Below, piece by piece: positions 23,936 through 35,859 of a stretch of DNA of 64,000 nt (the first letter of the stretch is position 1; every line of letters starts with the position of its first letter). The DNA comes from Epiperipatus broadwayi (taxonomy: Eukaryota; Onychophora; Udeonychophora; Euonychophora; Peripatidae). Made by a program: the position numbers and the translations under genes. The notes under the pieces were generated by a model. That model saw only the letters and a program-made list of their open reading frames with translations. It did not search any database and was not told the origin of the DNA. Location of the stretch: NCBI GenBank assembly GCA_028023455.1, contig JAQFVV010000277.1, positions 186,001-250,000 of the forward strand, given 5' to 3'.

Positions 23936-24404
23936 AAAATTTTTGTATTCTCTGGCCAATGTAAAGTGCATCATTTCCAAATGTTAAGGAAACATCATCA
24001 CTCTTTTCCAAATAATAGATATCTCATATTTATTTTACAACAAACACACCAATTTTTAAATTAATTCCATTCTATTTTTTCACCTGCAATTTCCAACTAT
24101 CTGTGTAATTCTTTTTTCCATCATAAAACACTATGAAAAAAATTATAAATTAATATCAACATAACACTTTTTTTTAGATTATTAAATTCCAATTACAGTT
24201 AATTATTAAAGTTACAATAAAAATGGATTTATAAAGGCAGTGTTTCTTAGCAGAAGTAACAAAGGATTACACCATCAAAAACATTGTCCTATGTGACTGT
24301 TCTTTTTTTAAATTTCCAAGAATTGAATTGTAATAAGAATTCAATAACTAAACTTTTTAACAAAACAAATAAAATCACACATAAACATATATATATTGTA
24401 AAGT

Positions 24405-24500
24405 GCACTGTGACTTCTCCTTAAACGGAGTGAGGAATCTCTCAGTAACTATGCCCAGAGAAACCTGTTAGTTACATTAAATTGATTAGGGCGCCACCTG
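24405..24500 (-). mobile_element. LINE 3' end fragment (same family as 10655-11040)
   Basis: GTGACTTCTCCTTAAACGGA, then GAGGAATCTCTCAGTAACTA and AGAAACCTGTTAG match the ends at 10680 and 58050. Confidence 0.6.
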
Positions 24501-25020
24501 ATATCAAACATCACAACATATATATTTAAAAAATATTTGAACATATTTTCTTTAATATAGTGATGATGTTCATTTCACGGCCATGATTTACAATACCTGA
24601 CTAGATCATGGAGAACATAAGTTACACCCAATGAAATGGACATATGATAAATATGCAGAACAAACAATATTACATATAAAGAAATTAACACATTATTTAG
24701 AAAAATAATAGTTTATTACAAAATATTATAACTGTCAGTTCATAATATAATGTTCTTTTTCTTAAATAAGATATTTCTCCAATCTTTCATTATTATTATT
24801 TTTTAGTTCACATTCACAGTGGAAAACAATGATTATTTATAAAGTATCCAAGGTTTACTTTGATTAATTTTAAAGCATTAATCTTTCAATTAAATCTTAT
24901 AATGCAACTTAGTTTTACGATTGAGCACATTTTTTGACTTTCAACAGACTTTGGATGTTATCCTATGTAATGTCGACTATTACAAAATATAGTGCCACTA
25001 GAGTATTGCAATATCGATAA

Positions 25021-25224
25021 TATACCCCAGAATGTGAACTAAGGTCAAAGGCAGCTCAATATTTGTAGAGCATGAAAGAATCGCTGGCCACACCTTTCAT
25101 CCAGCTTCACCGAGATAACGTAAAATGCAAAGTGAAGAGGCTTGGTTTTATCGCAGATGATCCCAAAGCAATCAACCAAAGAGATGCCTACTTTACTATT
25201 TCTAAGAAGAAGTGGGCCATTTAA
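25021..25224 (+). pseudogene. Unidentified protein-coding fragment with one internal stop
   Basis: A frame of 67 codons (TAA at 25222-25224), clearly richer in G+C than its surroundings and with balanced codon use. One in-frame TAG at 25066-25068 splits it; the right part reads SMKESLATPFIQLHRDNVKC and continues for 31 more residues, ending KKKWAI. I do not recognise the family. It lies on the strand opposite to TMTC4, with no splice sites or start that fit an exon, so a processed pseudogene fragment or a piece of a transposon protein is likely. Confidence 0.4.
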
Positions 25225-26216
25225 ACATTATTGAATAAATTTGTATACATTACTGTGGCATTTAGAATTCCCAAAAGTGCTTACCTTATCAATTGTTATG
25301 AATAATTTCATTAATTTTGTATAAAACACAAGCTTAGTATTATAATACACTTATTTATATCAGAAGCTTTGTAGCATAGTCACGCACACTTATCTAATAG
25401 AGAGGGGCCATTTTAGGTCAGCCTGATTTAACAATAACAAGCTAATTATGTGACATGATTTTTTGAATCCAATCCCAATTTATTTGAGAATACCATGAAT
25501 AAATTCGCCGTATAGATATAGTGTACAATAACCATTCAACAGTGATTTAACAATTGCATGTATATAATGTTCGAACATACATAAAACCTAATGCAAATAG
25601 GAGAATTTAAATGGAATAGATCAAATTGCAGAATAAACATTTATCTTAAAATACCAATAATTATATTACATTCAGCACTTTTTTTTTTTTTAACACTTAG
25701 ACACTTTAAATATTTTGCTTAAAAAAACTGTTAACAAATCATAACTTATATGAGAGTGATTTTTTTTTTAATATATAAATATTTTCTTTCTTTTTTTTTT
25801 AACTTGAGTTATTTTAAAATGCATGTAATAATTAATTTAATTTTCATTTCCTGCTTTAAACAATCGATAATATAAAATATAGTTTGTTAGAATTAAATAT
25901 ACACTAAAATAAAACTTAAAAATTGTTAATAAGTAGGATAATAGCAGACATTAACTGATACCATTTGGTAGGTTGCCATAATGTCCTTTCCTTTAGAAAG
26001 ATCCTGTCATTGAGATGTGAAGTTTAGGTCTCGTTTCTTCATTTGGATTATAGATTCCTTCGCACACAGTACTGTCAGGTCCAATGTCAGAGATCCAAGC
26101 TAAATTTCAGAAGTTGGTAGTTTTTTCTTTTTTCTACAAATCAAAATCTGATGCAGTTTAAGTAAATAAAGTCAGAATCCAGACATTAATTTCAAGAAAA
26201 ACTGATGATATATAGA

Positions 26217-26309
26217 TTTTAATAGTTGTTTCTAACACCCTTGGATTTTGTTTTTCACCTTTATTTTAATAGTTGTTTCTAACACCCTTGGATTTTGTTT
26301 TTCACCTTT
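26217..26309. repeat. Tandem duplication, 47 bp x2
   Basis: TTTTAATAGTTGTTTCTAAC... to TTTTTCACCTTT is repeated at 26217 and 26264 almost exactly. Confidence 0.9.
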
Positions 26310-26689
26310 GATCTTATTTTTAACACCTTTAATAATATCTTATTTTTTGACACCTTATGACCTGTTTTTATATTAATTACAAAAATTTTAAAAATACTTT
26401 CATTATTTAATTGAATAAACTTGCAAAGCTCGATAATTATTAAATTGTTTGAATTTTCCCCTTGTTTTCGAATCTCATATCTCAAAACAGGATTACTCTT
26501 TGTTTTATTAACTTATTTTTACTTTAATTATTTAAAATCAATTTTTTTAAACACTAGTATACATAAATGATTATTTTGCGTGACATTCCATACATTCTTT
26601 TAATCTTTGATAAAAGCAACAATTTCAACACAGTTCATATAACTTACTACTTTCTCTTAAATTTAAACTTTTTTTTTAAATATAGGGGA

Positions 26690-26870
26690 TTTGAACTAAG
26701 ACTTTCAAGCAACCTTCAACTATCCACACTATCTCATACTACTGATACACATATATGCATTTCATGCTGAACCAGCACTCATCAGTTGGTCCAGATTATC
26801 ATCTTCAACACACATATATAATCAGTGCTCAGTTTATATTAAGATAGCAAATTCCTATACTTTAATGGAC
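26690..26870 (-). mobile_element. tRNA-type SINE/foldback family E
   Basis: Minus-strand copy: GGGATTTGAAC (B-box complement) at the left, then TTTCATGCTGAACCAGCACT, CAGTTGGTCCAGATTATCAT and AGTGCTCAGTTTATATTAAG, all found in 12493-13262. Confidence 0.6.
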
Positions 26871-27076
26871 AGGCTTCAATATACTCCAATCTCCAACTCT
26901 TCAGCCACCCATACCATTGAAAATCTGATGATAACAGATCTACTACATTACTTAATATTATTTTACAATATGACATTTAATAATTTATTCTAATATTTAT
27001 TATTGTTACATTTACTATTTTATTTTAAACCATTTAATCTATTTTATGTAATACTATTAAAAACACTTTTGAATGT

Positions 27077-27238
27077 TATATTTAATTGTTATCCCTCATA
27101 ACACTGAAAACAACTCACAACTATGTAGAAGAAACCATAGCTGACAGTGCAACAAATTATATTTAATTGTTATCCCTCATAACACTGAAAACAACTCACA
27201 ACTATGTAGAAGAAACCATAACTGACAGTGCAACAAAT
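27077..27238. repeat. Tandem duplication, 81 bp x2
   Basis: 27077-27157 and 27158-27238 are identical except for one base. Unit begins TATATTTAATTGTTATCCCT and ends AGTGCAACAAAT. Confidence 0.97.
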
Positions 27239-27289
27239 AAGATATTATTCATTTCAATAGATATATATATATATCGATCAGATATACCC

Positions 27290-28010
27290 AGTCTTTTGAA
27301 AGGCTATCCTTTTGATATGTAAATTTGATAGCATTAGTTCCTTCACACTAAATTCTTCACAATAAAAATTATGTATTATTAAATATAATATTTATAACTT
27401 TTTTTTTAATTGGTTGTTTTAACAATTGTGATTAAACACCTGTAGAGGTCCCTACTATCACATTTTACACGCATATGCTCGAGGTTATAGCCTCAGTAAA
27501 TATTACTTAAGATTTAATATAAATTAAACAAAATATTTTAATATTATATAAATAAATTTTAGAAAAGTATCCTTCAGGGCGTCTTTGTTTTTGTAATAGT
27601 TTTTTTTAATTGGTTGCTTTAAGACCTTTTTTTAAGATTTAATGTAAATTAAACAAAAGATTTTAATATTATATAAATAAATGTGAGAAATGTAGCCTGC
27701 TTGAAAGGCCATCAAAGTCTGTTACATTTGATATGGGAATTTGACAGTGTTATGACAGTTTATTAATGGCATAACAGGTTTCTTTTTAAGTGATTGTGAA
27801 TTTGACATGTGACAGCTTTGTGGATAAACATACACAGACAAAATACCTTCACCATTCAGACAATAGAGAAAATAGGAATTTTATCTATAGGGATATGGAC
27901 TCTGATGGCACACAAGACAGCAAATGTATAACTTTGATAGTATGTACAAGCATAAGAAATGGTGATCATGTGATATATATATATTTAAAGTATTTAAAAG
28001 AAAAGAAGAA
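27290..28010 (+). repeat. AT-rich dispersed repeat, copy 2
   Basis: Shares ordered blocks with 655-1500 and itself repeats 'TTTAATATTATATAAATAAA' (about 27537 and 27661). The right end carries 'GGTGATCATGTGAT', also present at 1884-1897 and at the end of hairpin family D. Confidence 0.5.
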
Positions 28011-28486
28011 ATGAACACAGATAAGAATTACATTAAATAATTAAAATAATGCCAAGACTGATTTAAATATTGATTAATTGAATAATAACAATTCTTGGTA
28101 TTTTCTAAATATGATAAGTGATTTAAAGTATAAAATGTTGTGACAGTTAAAATGGATTATTATTTAATTCATATACATTTTTAATTTAACAAAAAGAAAA
28201 TGGTTTATATAAGCAAAAAGAAATATAATTGTATAAATTATTTTCAATATATTTATGTTTAAAAAAGATTAAAGAAATATACATACAAGAAATACAATTT
28301 TTATAAAAGAGGGAAATGAGACTTTTAATTGTTTGAAATATTTTAATTAAGCAACTATTTTTAAGCCTAGTTTTGATGTAAGTTAACCAACAACTACAGC
28401 ATTATATTATAATCTTATTTATATTAATTAAATAAATATATCTAACTTTAATTATTTCCCCTGTTTATAAATCTAAATAAACCTCT

Positions 28487-28675
28487 TCATCATCATCATC
28501 ATTATCAACCATTATCAATCCACTGCAGGATGAAGGTCTCTCCAAGTTTAATCCATCTCCGATCTTTAGCTTCTCTTCTCCATATCACCCCTGCACCCTT
28601 TCTTATTTCATCCATCCATCTCACATGTGGTCTCTTTCTGGGTCTTTTACAATCTCTTGGAATCCAGTTTAAAAT
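28487..28675 (-). mobile_element. RTE-like LINE 3' end fragment
   Basis: (ATC)n tail at 28487-28502, then ATTATCAATCCACTGCAGGA, TGAAGGTCTCTCCAAG and TTACAATCTCTTGGAATCCA, matching 23318 and 51070. Confidence 0.82.
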
Positions 28676-29397
28676 AAATACTAATATTTTTTAAAACTGA
28701 AATAATCAGAATAAAACATTTTTAGCCATCTCTATGCAGTCTGAGTTTGGAGCTCCCAATAAATATGCACAGTGCTCCTGTGATGACGTAATGCAATGTA
28801 TATATAGCAGAAACCATTTGCTGTATCTGAAATGCCGAGATTATGAAAGTTAATTACGAATTATAAACTGTAAAAGGTTGAATAATCTATTCTGATTAAC
28901 CAAGATGTTTCTTTAAAGCTATCTATATACAAGGCATGCCTACTAATATCTACATAAGATGAATGCAACAGCATAATATTATCCATGCAGGAAATCCATT
29001 ATACATATGAATATAAACACAAACAGAATAAATTATCAATGACAGAGAAATCATCCAGCAGTTACATATACAGCAACAGATTATTTTGAATGACTGCATC
29101 CAGGCTTAAGTTCCTCAGTCACATATTTAATTTTAATTATTTACTTTTTTTTTTCAATCATTATTTAATAGGAAAATATAAGAAAAATCATTTCTGAGTC
29201 TAACAAATATGTAATCAAAGAAAAAAGTCCATTTTTTATTATCAAATGAGGAATTTTAATAAGGGTAATACACTTTTTATGATTGCAAAAATGATTTAGC
29301 AAAAATATTTCACTTTTTAATTATAATGAGTTTCATCTTTACTTTTTTCTTTCTTTCTAATTTCAAAATTTAAAGAAAAAAATAAAAAATAAAAACC

Positions 29398-29480
29398 TTT
29401 TTTTTTTTCATATGTCATAGCATCAGCTGGGAAGCGACCCCGCTAACCCGGGATAATTGACCTCTCGACCACCAATGTTT
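29398..29480 (-). mobile_element. Short tRNA-type SINE (family A)
   Basis: Minus-strand copy: ACATTGGTGGTCGAGAGGTC at the head, B box complement near 29430, tail TATGACATATGAAAAAAA. Closest to 3715-3822. Confidence 0.7.
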
Positions 29481-29774
29481 ATAACTTACAAGCTTAAGAG
29501 AATAGGGTCATGTGATCTATGACTCTTATTTTGACTATTTAAAGAAAAAAAGTTTGTTAAAGTTTTTATAAATTGGGTTAAATGTCGTTTCCAAGTTTTA
29601 CATTTTGGAAATAATAATATTAGCACTGAATAATACCCATCCATTTCCCATTAAAATGGATCAAACAAAAAAATTTACCTCACTTTTATTATGCATTAAA
29701 AATATTTCCTTTTTTTTTTTGTTATTCATCTTGGGTTATGACAATAAAAATAAAGCTACTAGAAATTAATACTG

Positions 29775-30520
29775 TAGTGTTTTGTAAAATGGCAGACATG
29801 TTTGTGCACTCCAGAAAAAACTAGAATTTATTCATAAGGCTGTTTTTAGATTGCGCTCTGATAGCTGAGGAATTTAATTAGTGCATTGACGTAATGGCGA
29901 TCAACAATTCCTAGAAATATTTGCTAATTACAAATGTTTCTAGATAAGAGACGTTACCTTATTGGTCAGTGCATTGATTGGTCATTGCAGTTGTCAGAGA
30001 GCGATAAGAAGACTGGGTAACATCTAGCAGTGTAACATAGAGAGCAGTCAAGCAGTATTGAGTAAGCAGTATTTAAGTAGAGATATCTCACATCAGTGCT
30101 GGTGGTTAATGATCAGCGCTCAGTGGAAATGTAGTTCACAGGTGTAGCTGAAAGAGACCACACCGGAGACATTGAGAGTATTCGTTGGAGAGCTTCATTG
30201 CAGACCAATTCATTGGAGAGCTTTATTGCAGACCAATTCGTTTGGAGAGCTTCGTGGCAGACCAATTCGTTGGAGAGCATTCGTTGCAGACCAATTCAGC
30301 GGAGAGATTGCAGACCAATTCGTTAGAGAGCTTTGTTGCTGACCAATTCATTGGAGAGCATTCATTGCAGACCAATTCGTTGGAGAGCTTCATTGCAGAC
30401 CGATTCGTTGGAGAGCACTCGTTGGAAACGAACAGTGTGGGAATTGTATAACGTTAATGGCTGACCGCACAGTATGACTTGCAGATATAACATTGGCACA
30501 GTCGTAAGTGCGGATATAAC
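29775..30520 (+). mobile_element. LTR-like block followed by a primer-binding-site-like motif
   Basis: A stretch of higher G+C from about TGTAGTG (29775) to GATATAACA (about 30493), then TTGGCACAGTCGTAAGTGCG (30495-30514), similar to the TGGCGCAGTC motif at 264. Length about 720 bp would suit an LTR. A weak Gag-like frame follows near 30640-30730. No second LTR was found in the window; a solo or 5' LTR remnant is possible. Confidence 0.35.
30182..30437. repeat. 28-bp minisatellite, about nine units
   Basis: Units vary around TTGGAGAGCTTCATTGCAGA + CCAATTCG; one unit is shortened (about 30300-30322) and the last degenerates at 30420-30437. The open frame running through it is a by-product of the repeat. 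Confidence 0.9.
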
Positions 30521-31268
30521 AAATACATGCACCAAATATTTCACAGATTAAATATGCCTGATATATAACTATACCTGCAACAACATAATGGGGAAATAAC
30601 AATTGATCAATATGCCACGAAAAGAATAATGACTCAATAAGCATTCCCTAAGAACTTTAAGGTTACAGCTTGGCCATCACAACAGACATTTTTAAAATGC
30701 TTTGAGGTATATTCTGATGTTCACAACACCACATAGTCAACTCTGTTTTAGATGATTCACCACTTAGCATTTAAGAGATCTATCTCAAAACTAAATAATA
30801 CATTTATTTATTTTTTGTTTCATAAGTAAAGCACTAGGTGATATGCAATATAACAATATGCTTGCATTTTGCTATAATTTTTTCCATGTGCAATCATTAT
30901 TGTTGAGAAAATACCTGCAAATTATATGGAGATATATTATTAGTCTCAATTGAAAATCATATCAACTTAAATTTGGAAATGGTTTTGCATTTTAATGTTA
31001 TGGATTTATTTTTTAAAAAACTATATCTAAAATCAAATTTAATATATAAATTCATTAAAATAAAATTATTAGAAGTTGTTACTCTTTTTCTTATCTTGTT
31101 TGTAATTAGTTACTGAAAACCTTTCTTTATGTTGGCTAAGGCAAATATTTATTGTGTCTTTTTAGCCAAAAGTGCGCTTAGCTATTGTTAATAAATAAAG
31201 AGACTGAATAAACCTTTTTTAAAGCTAATGTTAGAAACGTTATCAGCAACTAATTAAAATAAACTTAC

Positions 31269-31356
31269 TGTAGCAACAAGCTTTGGTATAAGCTATGAAT
31301 GCTGCAAAAAAAAATAAGGCTGACAAAAGATCGGCCCTGCCAACCGTAGCTGCAAC
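31269..31356 (-). CDS. TMTC4: TMTC4 internal exon (VGRADLL block)
   Basis: Exon of 88 nt on the minus strand between a TGTAG acceptor (AG at 31358-31357) and a GTAAGT donor (31268-31263). Twenty-nine codons plus one base, so it leaves in phase 1. It encodes VAATVGRADLLSALFFFAAF followed by IAYTKACCY. 'VGRAD' directly after 'HPIHTE' is a diagnostic TMTC signature, and the following stretch is a membrane helix. Joining to the 50365-50563 exon gives HTES-VAATVGRAD without a gap, matching the HTEC-VAGVVGRAD pattern of TMTC4. The intron before this exon is about 19 kb. Confidence 0.93.
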
Positions 31357-32277
31357 CTACACAAAATCAAAAAAGAAAGAATAATTAAATTGAACGCAAA
31401 GATAAATAATAAAATTTATGAAGATTTTCTATTAATAAAAGAGTTTAATATTTTGACATTATTTTAGATTTCTTCCAATGTGTTTTGTTTTTATTCCTAA
31501 ACAGTGGTCGAGTTATTGTAAAGCAAATGCAGATATACCCTTGTATCTTAGGAGTTCTTTCACTACTAAACATTAAAATAAAGGATAATAGTAAATAAAT
31601 AGCCTATACTTTGGTCTAATAAGTATTCCTGGCAATTAGCTAATAAAATTTATTCAGTATTAATTGTTGTTCAAAAAATATTCAAATATATGTCATGAGT
31701 ATTAAGGTCCTTTTTTGAAATTTTGCATATGGGTCTAAAAAATTTAGCTGCAACACCATGCTTTAAAGTTTATATTTTTTTCACATAAACATTGCAATAC
31801 CCATTGTTTTTCCAAATCTTGTTTACTCTCAATCTGTATGAATATACATCTTTTTTTTAAATTTTATATCCTCTTTGTTTCATCCATAATTTTATGGTCA
31901 TCATCAGTTGTTTTATTTTCAAAGTATTTAAAATTATATCAATAAATAGCTTTTTTATTTTATATTCACTGTGTTTCAACCATATTTTATGGTCATCATC
32001 ATTAGATTTTTATTTACAAAATATTAAAAATATATGAAGGGAAAGAACATTTAAAATGCATACCTTATACATAACTTATAGAATATAGTGAATAGAAATT
32101 TTTGGGCTAATAACTATTAGGCACAGTATGTGCATATTTCACTATTGAAAGATTAGCTTGGAAAGTACATTTCTCTCAGGTCTCAGCTCATATTCTTGAA
32201 AGCCCATTTCATACAGAAGTTTTGAATAGATTAACATTAGCACTGAAAAGATCTTTTTAGCTATATTACTTCTTTAT

Positions 32278-33138
32278 TAAACCACTAAACTTCACATGAT
32301 CACCATTTCTTATGCTTTCTCATAAATATTATTAAAACAGGCAAAACTTCCCATACAGTAGTGCCACTTAGTGCAAGCCAGAGTAATCAATGAATACCAG
32401 AAGGCTTGTGCATAAAATCCCTATCTAGTGCCTATTCCTCCAATATCCCCAATCTAGTTTCTAGCTTGTGACTTTTGGCAGTGAGGAACCTTGGATCTGA
32501 GAGCCCTGCACTAGATTTTAGGATCTAATGCAACACTCCAGCAGCCATATTTTATCTCTACTTAACTACAAAACTATGAGAATAAAATTGAAAACACAAT
32601 ATTTTCAATCCAAGGTCATCAGCGTATATATTATAGGTCTGAACTCAGTTCACTACTGTACAGAGAGTTTTGCCTGTTTTAATAAGTTATGAGCAAGTAT
32701 AAGAAATGGTGATCATGTGATGTTTAGTGGTTTAATACCAGTCCTGCCTAATAGGATAGTGGTGGCTATGGTTATTAAAGAACCAAAGACACCAAAATGT
32801 ATGGGTATTGAACTGAGTTCAGACCTATATGACTATATAAGCTGATGAGCTCGGATTGAAAATATTGTGTTTTCAATTTTAGACTCATAGTTTTGCAGTT
32901 AAATAGAGATTAAAAGGTGAGTGCTGGAGGATTGCATTAGATCCTAAGATCTAGATGCAGTGCTCTCAGATCCAAGGCTCCTCACTGATGAAAGCTACAA
33001 GCTAGAAACTAGTCTGGAGATGTTGGATGAGTAGGTACTAGATAGGGATTTTATGAACAAGATTTTTGGAATCCATTGATTACTCTGGCTTGCCCTGAGT
33101 GGCACTACTGTATGGAGAGTTTTGTCTGTTTTAATGAT
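32278..33138 (+). mobile_element. Hairpin retroposon family D, long copy (about 860 bp)
   Basis: Left end ACCACTAAACTTCACATGATC, right end TTTTGTCTGTTTTAA, as in the shorter copies. Arms of about 350 bp (32330-32680 against 32800-33135) pair, including TAGGTCTGAACTCAGTTCA against TGAACTGAGTTCAGACCTA. An 8-bp TTCTTTAT at both borders (32270-32277, 33139-33146) may be a decayed target duplication. A complete CTGATGA...GAAAC core lies at 32985-33009. Confidence 0.8.
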
Positions 33139-33764
33139 TTCTTTATATGAATAATTACTATCAAGGTGCTGTTATATTCTGTGCTTAATATGTATTCCCT
33201 TCTTTTCTAACTCCAGCTTAGTACTGCCCTGTGATCAAACTTAGCCAATTCAATTTATTCTGTCTAAGTATGAACGAATGAATGCTTACATGTCAATGAA
33301 TCTATGAAAGAATATCTCAGATTCCTGATGTCTGGCAAAAGTATGTTTATCTAATTCTCAAGGAACCACTATTACTTATTAAAATATGTTTTTAATGCTA
33401 ATTCTATAGTGTTTTTCAAATTTTTTAAAATCCAAAACACATTAGCAGATAATTACCAAATCTTAATTAAATATAATTAATTATATATTTTTAATTAATA
33501 TATATTTTTATTTTTTATTTAATAATATACAAACTGAAATTTTCAGAATAGATTTATATATATGAGCATACTGACAACTTGGAATTTATTCGTATGTTTT
33601 TGAATTACACATTTTTACATTTAATTTTATTAAACATAGTTTTACCTTTCATTATTCTACACAAACATACAAAATTTTTAAATCTATTATATCTATGAGC
33701 TGGAAATTAAGAATGTATCGGTATAAGATCCTCTGGATTTGAAATACAACACATACATTGATTA

Positions 33765-34325
33765 TACATCGGACAATTCCATCATCTAATATTAATTATT
33801 AAATGTCTTTAGAAAAACTCAAAATTTATTTTAATTGTTTAAATACTTTAACGATTCACAAATTAGTATATAACACAACATTTAAAATATTATTTTCTTC
33901 TTTTCTTCAGGTACAGATGGTCTGACCAGTGACAATACTAGCTTGAGATCAAACCTGGATCTTAGATTTGTAAATATTGAATGAAGATAACATTCTAATC
34001 AACTAAGTTATTCTGTAAAAGGTTAGTTGGTTGGAGCATCACCTTAAATTCAATATTCATAAATCTAAAGGTCCAGGTTTAATTTCTATATTATTACTAT
34101 CACTAGTCAGGTCAACAATATTCGAAGAAGACAGGAAAATAATTCCACTTGAAACTTTGTGTCATCTACTAGCATGTGCGCTATTATTAACGATTAAAGA
34201 GATTTGAAAGTTTAAATGAAATCTGTAATTTTCTAAAGACATTTAACAATTAATATTAGATGATAAAAATAGTCCAACATCTAACTACAACTATAATACT
34301 ATCACGCAAACTTTTAAACCAAAAC
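33765..34325. mobile_element. Head-to-head pair of long tRNA SINEs (family C)
   Basis: 33765-34016 is a minus copy (ATTCCATCATCTAATATTAA through AACCTGGATCTTAGATTTG) and 34018-34325 a plus copy (GGTTAGTTGGTTGGAGCATC, TAAAGGTCCAGGTTTAATTT, ATTAGATGATAAAAATAG). They meet at their tRNA-like heads with almost no spacer, giving an inverted repeat of about 250 bp per arm. Confidence 0.72.
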
Positions 34326-34751
34326 CAAAACAACTGTATGTCTTAAATATTAGATGCTTTTTACATAAAACAATATCAAATATTTATTACTATATAACCT
34401 TGCTGTAATCATCATCAATTGAATCACTTTATTTAATTTTAGGTTCTCAATTATTTTACTTACGTTATTTATATTTTTTAACTACTTAGCTTACAGTTTT
34501 TAATTATTTTAGACTCTATTAAACTCTTTGCGATTTTGAGTGACTTCCATTATTGAATGAGTTTGTACTGTCACAATATGTTAACACATGCATAACTATT
34601 ATTACATATACATGTGCACACACACAGATCCTATTCATTTAATTATACAAAAGTTTGCTTTTTAAAATAGGTTATCAAACCAACCTTACTACTGTTACAT
34701 AGTAATTAACATTTCCTGCTTATATTGTCCAAATTTTCGATTTTATTTTGT

Positions 34752-34888
34752 AGTAACTCTTTCATATAGTAGTCATTGATTACTATGACTAGCACTAGGT
34801 GTCACTACTATATGGAAAGAGTTGCTACTGTTTTAATAGATTGTGATATAAGAAATGGTGGTCAAGTTTATGTTTTAGTGACTTTTTT
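34752..34888 (+). mobile_element. Hairpin family D, degenerate copy
   Basis: GTAGTAACTCTTTCATATAG pairs with CTATATGGAAAGAGTTGCTA; the right side ends ATAAGAAATGGTGGTCAAGT...TTTAGTGAC, the family terminus in reverse orientation. Confidence 0.6.
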
Positions 34889-35859
34889 TAAAAACTGCTT
34901 TCATTCTAACATTTGTTGTATTTTTTTTTAATTTCTTTTAAATACTTAATTCCTAAAATATCTTCAAATATATTTTTTATTTGTATTAATGCAATGAAAT
35001 AAAAAATGATAGAAAAAAACAATTTTCCAAAAAAAAACCAAAAAAAAAAAAAAAAACCATCGAACTCCGTATTAGAATAAAAAATTTTCTTATAATCACC
35101 TCCACACCGCCAATTCTTCAAATACTCCTATCATTCAAACGATAACCACTGCTTCTTACCATCCTATCATTTCCCAAACCCTTTTACCAATGTAATAACT
35201 TCTTCAAGAAGAAACTGAATGAATCCCACCACGATCCTTATCATCTTAACTGTTAATCCAGCGTTTTAATACTACTCTCATAATCACAACTAGTACAATA
35301 TTTTTCTTCAGTATCTATTTAAAAACTACAACAACCATGCTTACAACTATTACTGCAGACATTGTGATTACTACCATCTCTTCAATACCAAGCACCATTT
35401 GCACCACAACAAAACAAAATCATTTTTATACATGTTTCTTCCAAGCCGTAGGTAGGTCCAAAAAATAGGACATGTTATCCATAGTGATAGAATGGCAAGT
35501 ACTGGAGTTCAAGATCTATATATCATGATACATTTTTGACATTTTCAATGCTTCAACTTCTAATGACTCTGATACTACGACAATCAGATAAATGATAACA
35601 TTCAATTACCATGTTTAATATAGCTTGTCACCTCCTTACAAAGATCCTTGTAGTATCCCTTATAAGTTAAAATGTTTCTTAAATCCTACTTTATGCATTG
35701 ATCTGCATCATGTAGAAATGTGAGCTTGTAAGATTACTAAGATGTATAATATTTACAAGGTACTAATAAAAATACTCAAGATAGATCATTCATATCAGAA
35801 CATAAATATATAAGACAAAGCAGATATAGCATTAATCTTTTTCTTAATATTCTGTAACA

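Larger units (their letters stand above)
20998..31268 (-). other. TMTC4: TMTC4 intron, 10.3 kb
   Basis: Phase-1 intron. Contains LINE remnants (22090-22420, 22478-23125, 23318-23935, 24405-24500, 28487-28675), an unidentified coding-like fragment (25021-25224), short duplications (26217-26309, 27077-27238), a SINE/foldback copy (26690-26870), an AT-rich dispersed repeat (27290-28010), a tRNA-type SINE (29398-29480) and an LTR-like block with minisatellite (29775-30520). The stretches 21010-22080, 23940-24400, 25230-26200 and 30770-31260 show nothing I can name. Confidence 0.8.

Noticed and set aside
30182-30437. Possible CRISPR-like array
   Set aside because: Units are contiguous without unique spacers, vary freely, and the host is eukaryotic.
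30185-30451. Open frame of 88 codons with repeated FVADQF/GEHSLQTNS motifs
   Set aside because: It is the translation of the 28-bp minisatellite (28 is not a multiple of 3, so frames rotate); no independent coding evidence.
35030-35060. Long A-run as a processed-pseudogene tail
   Set aside because: No coding-like sequence precedes it and homopolymer runs are common throughout the window.
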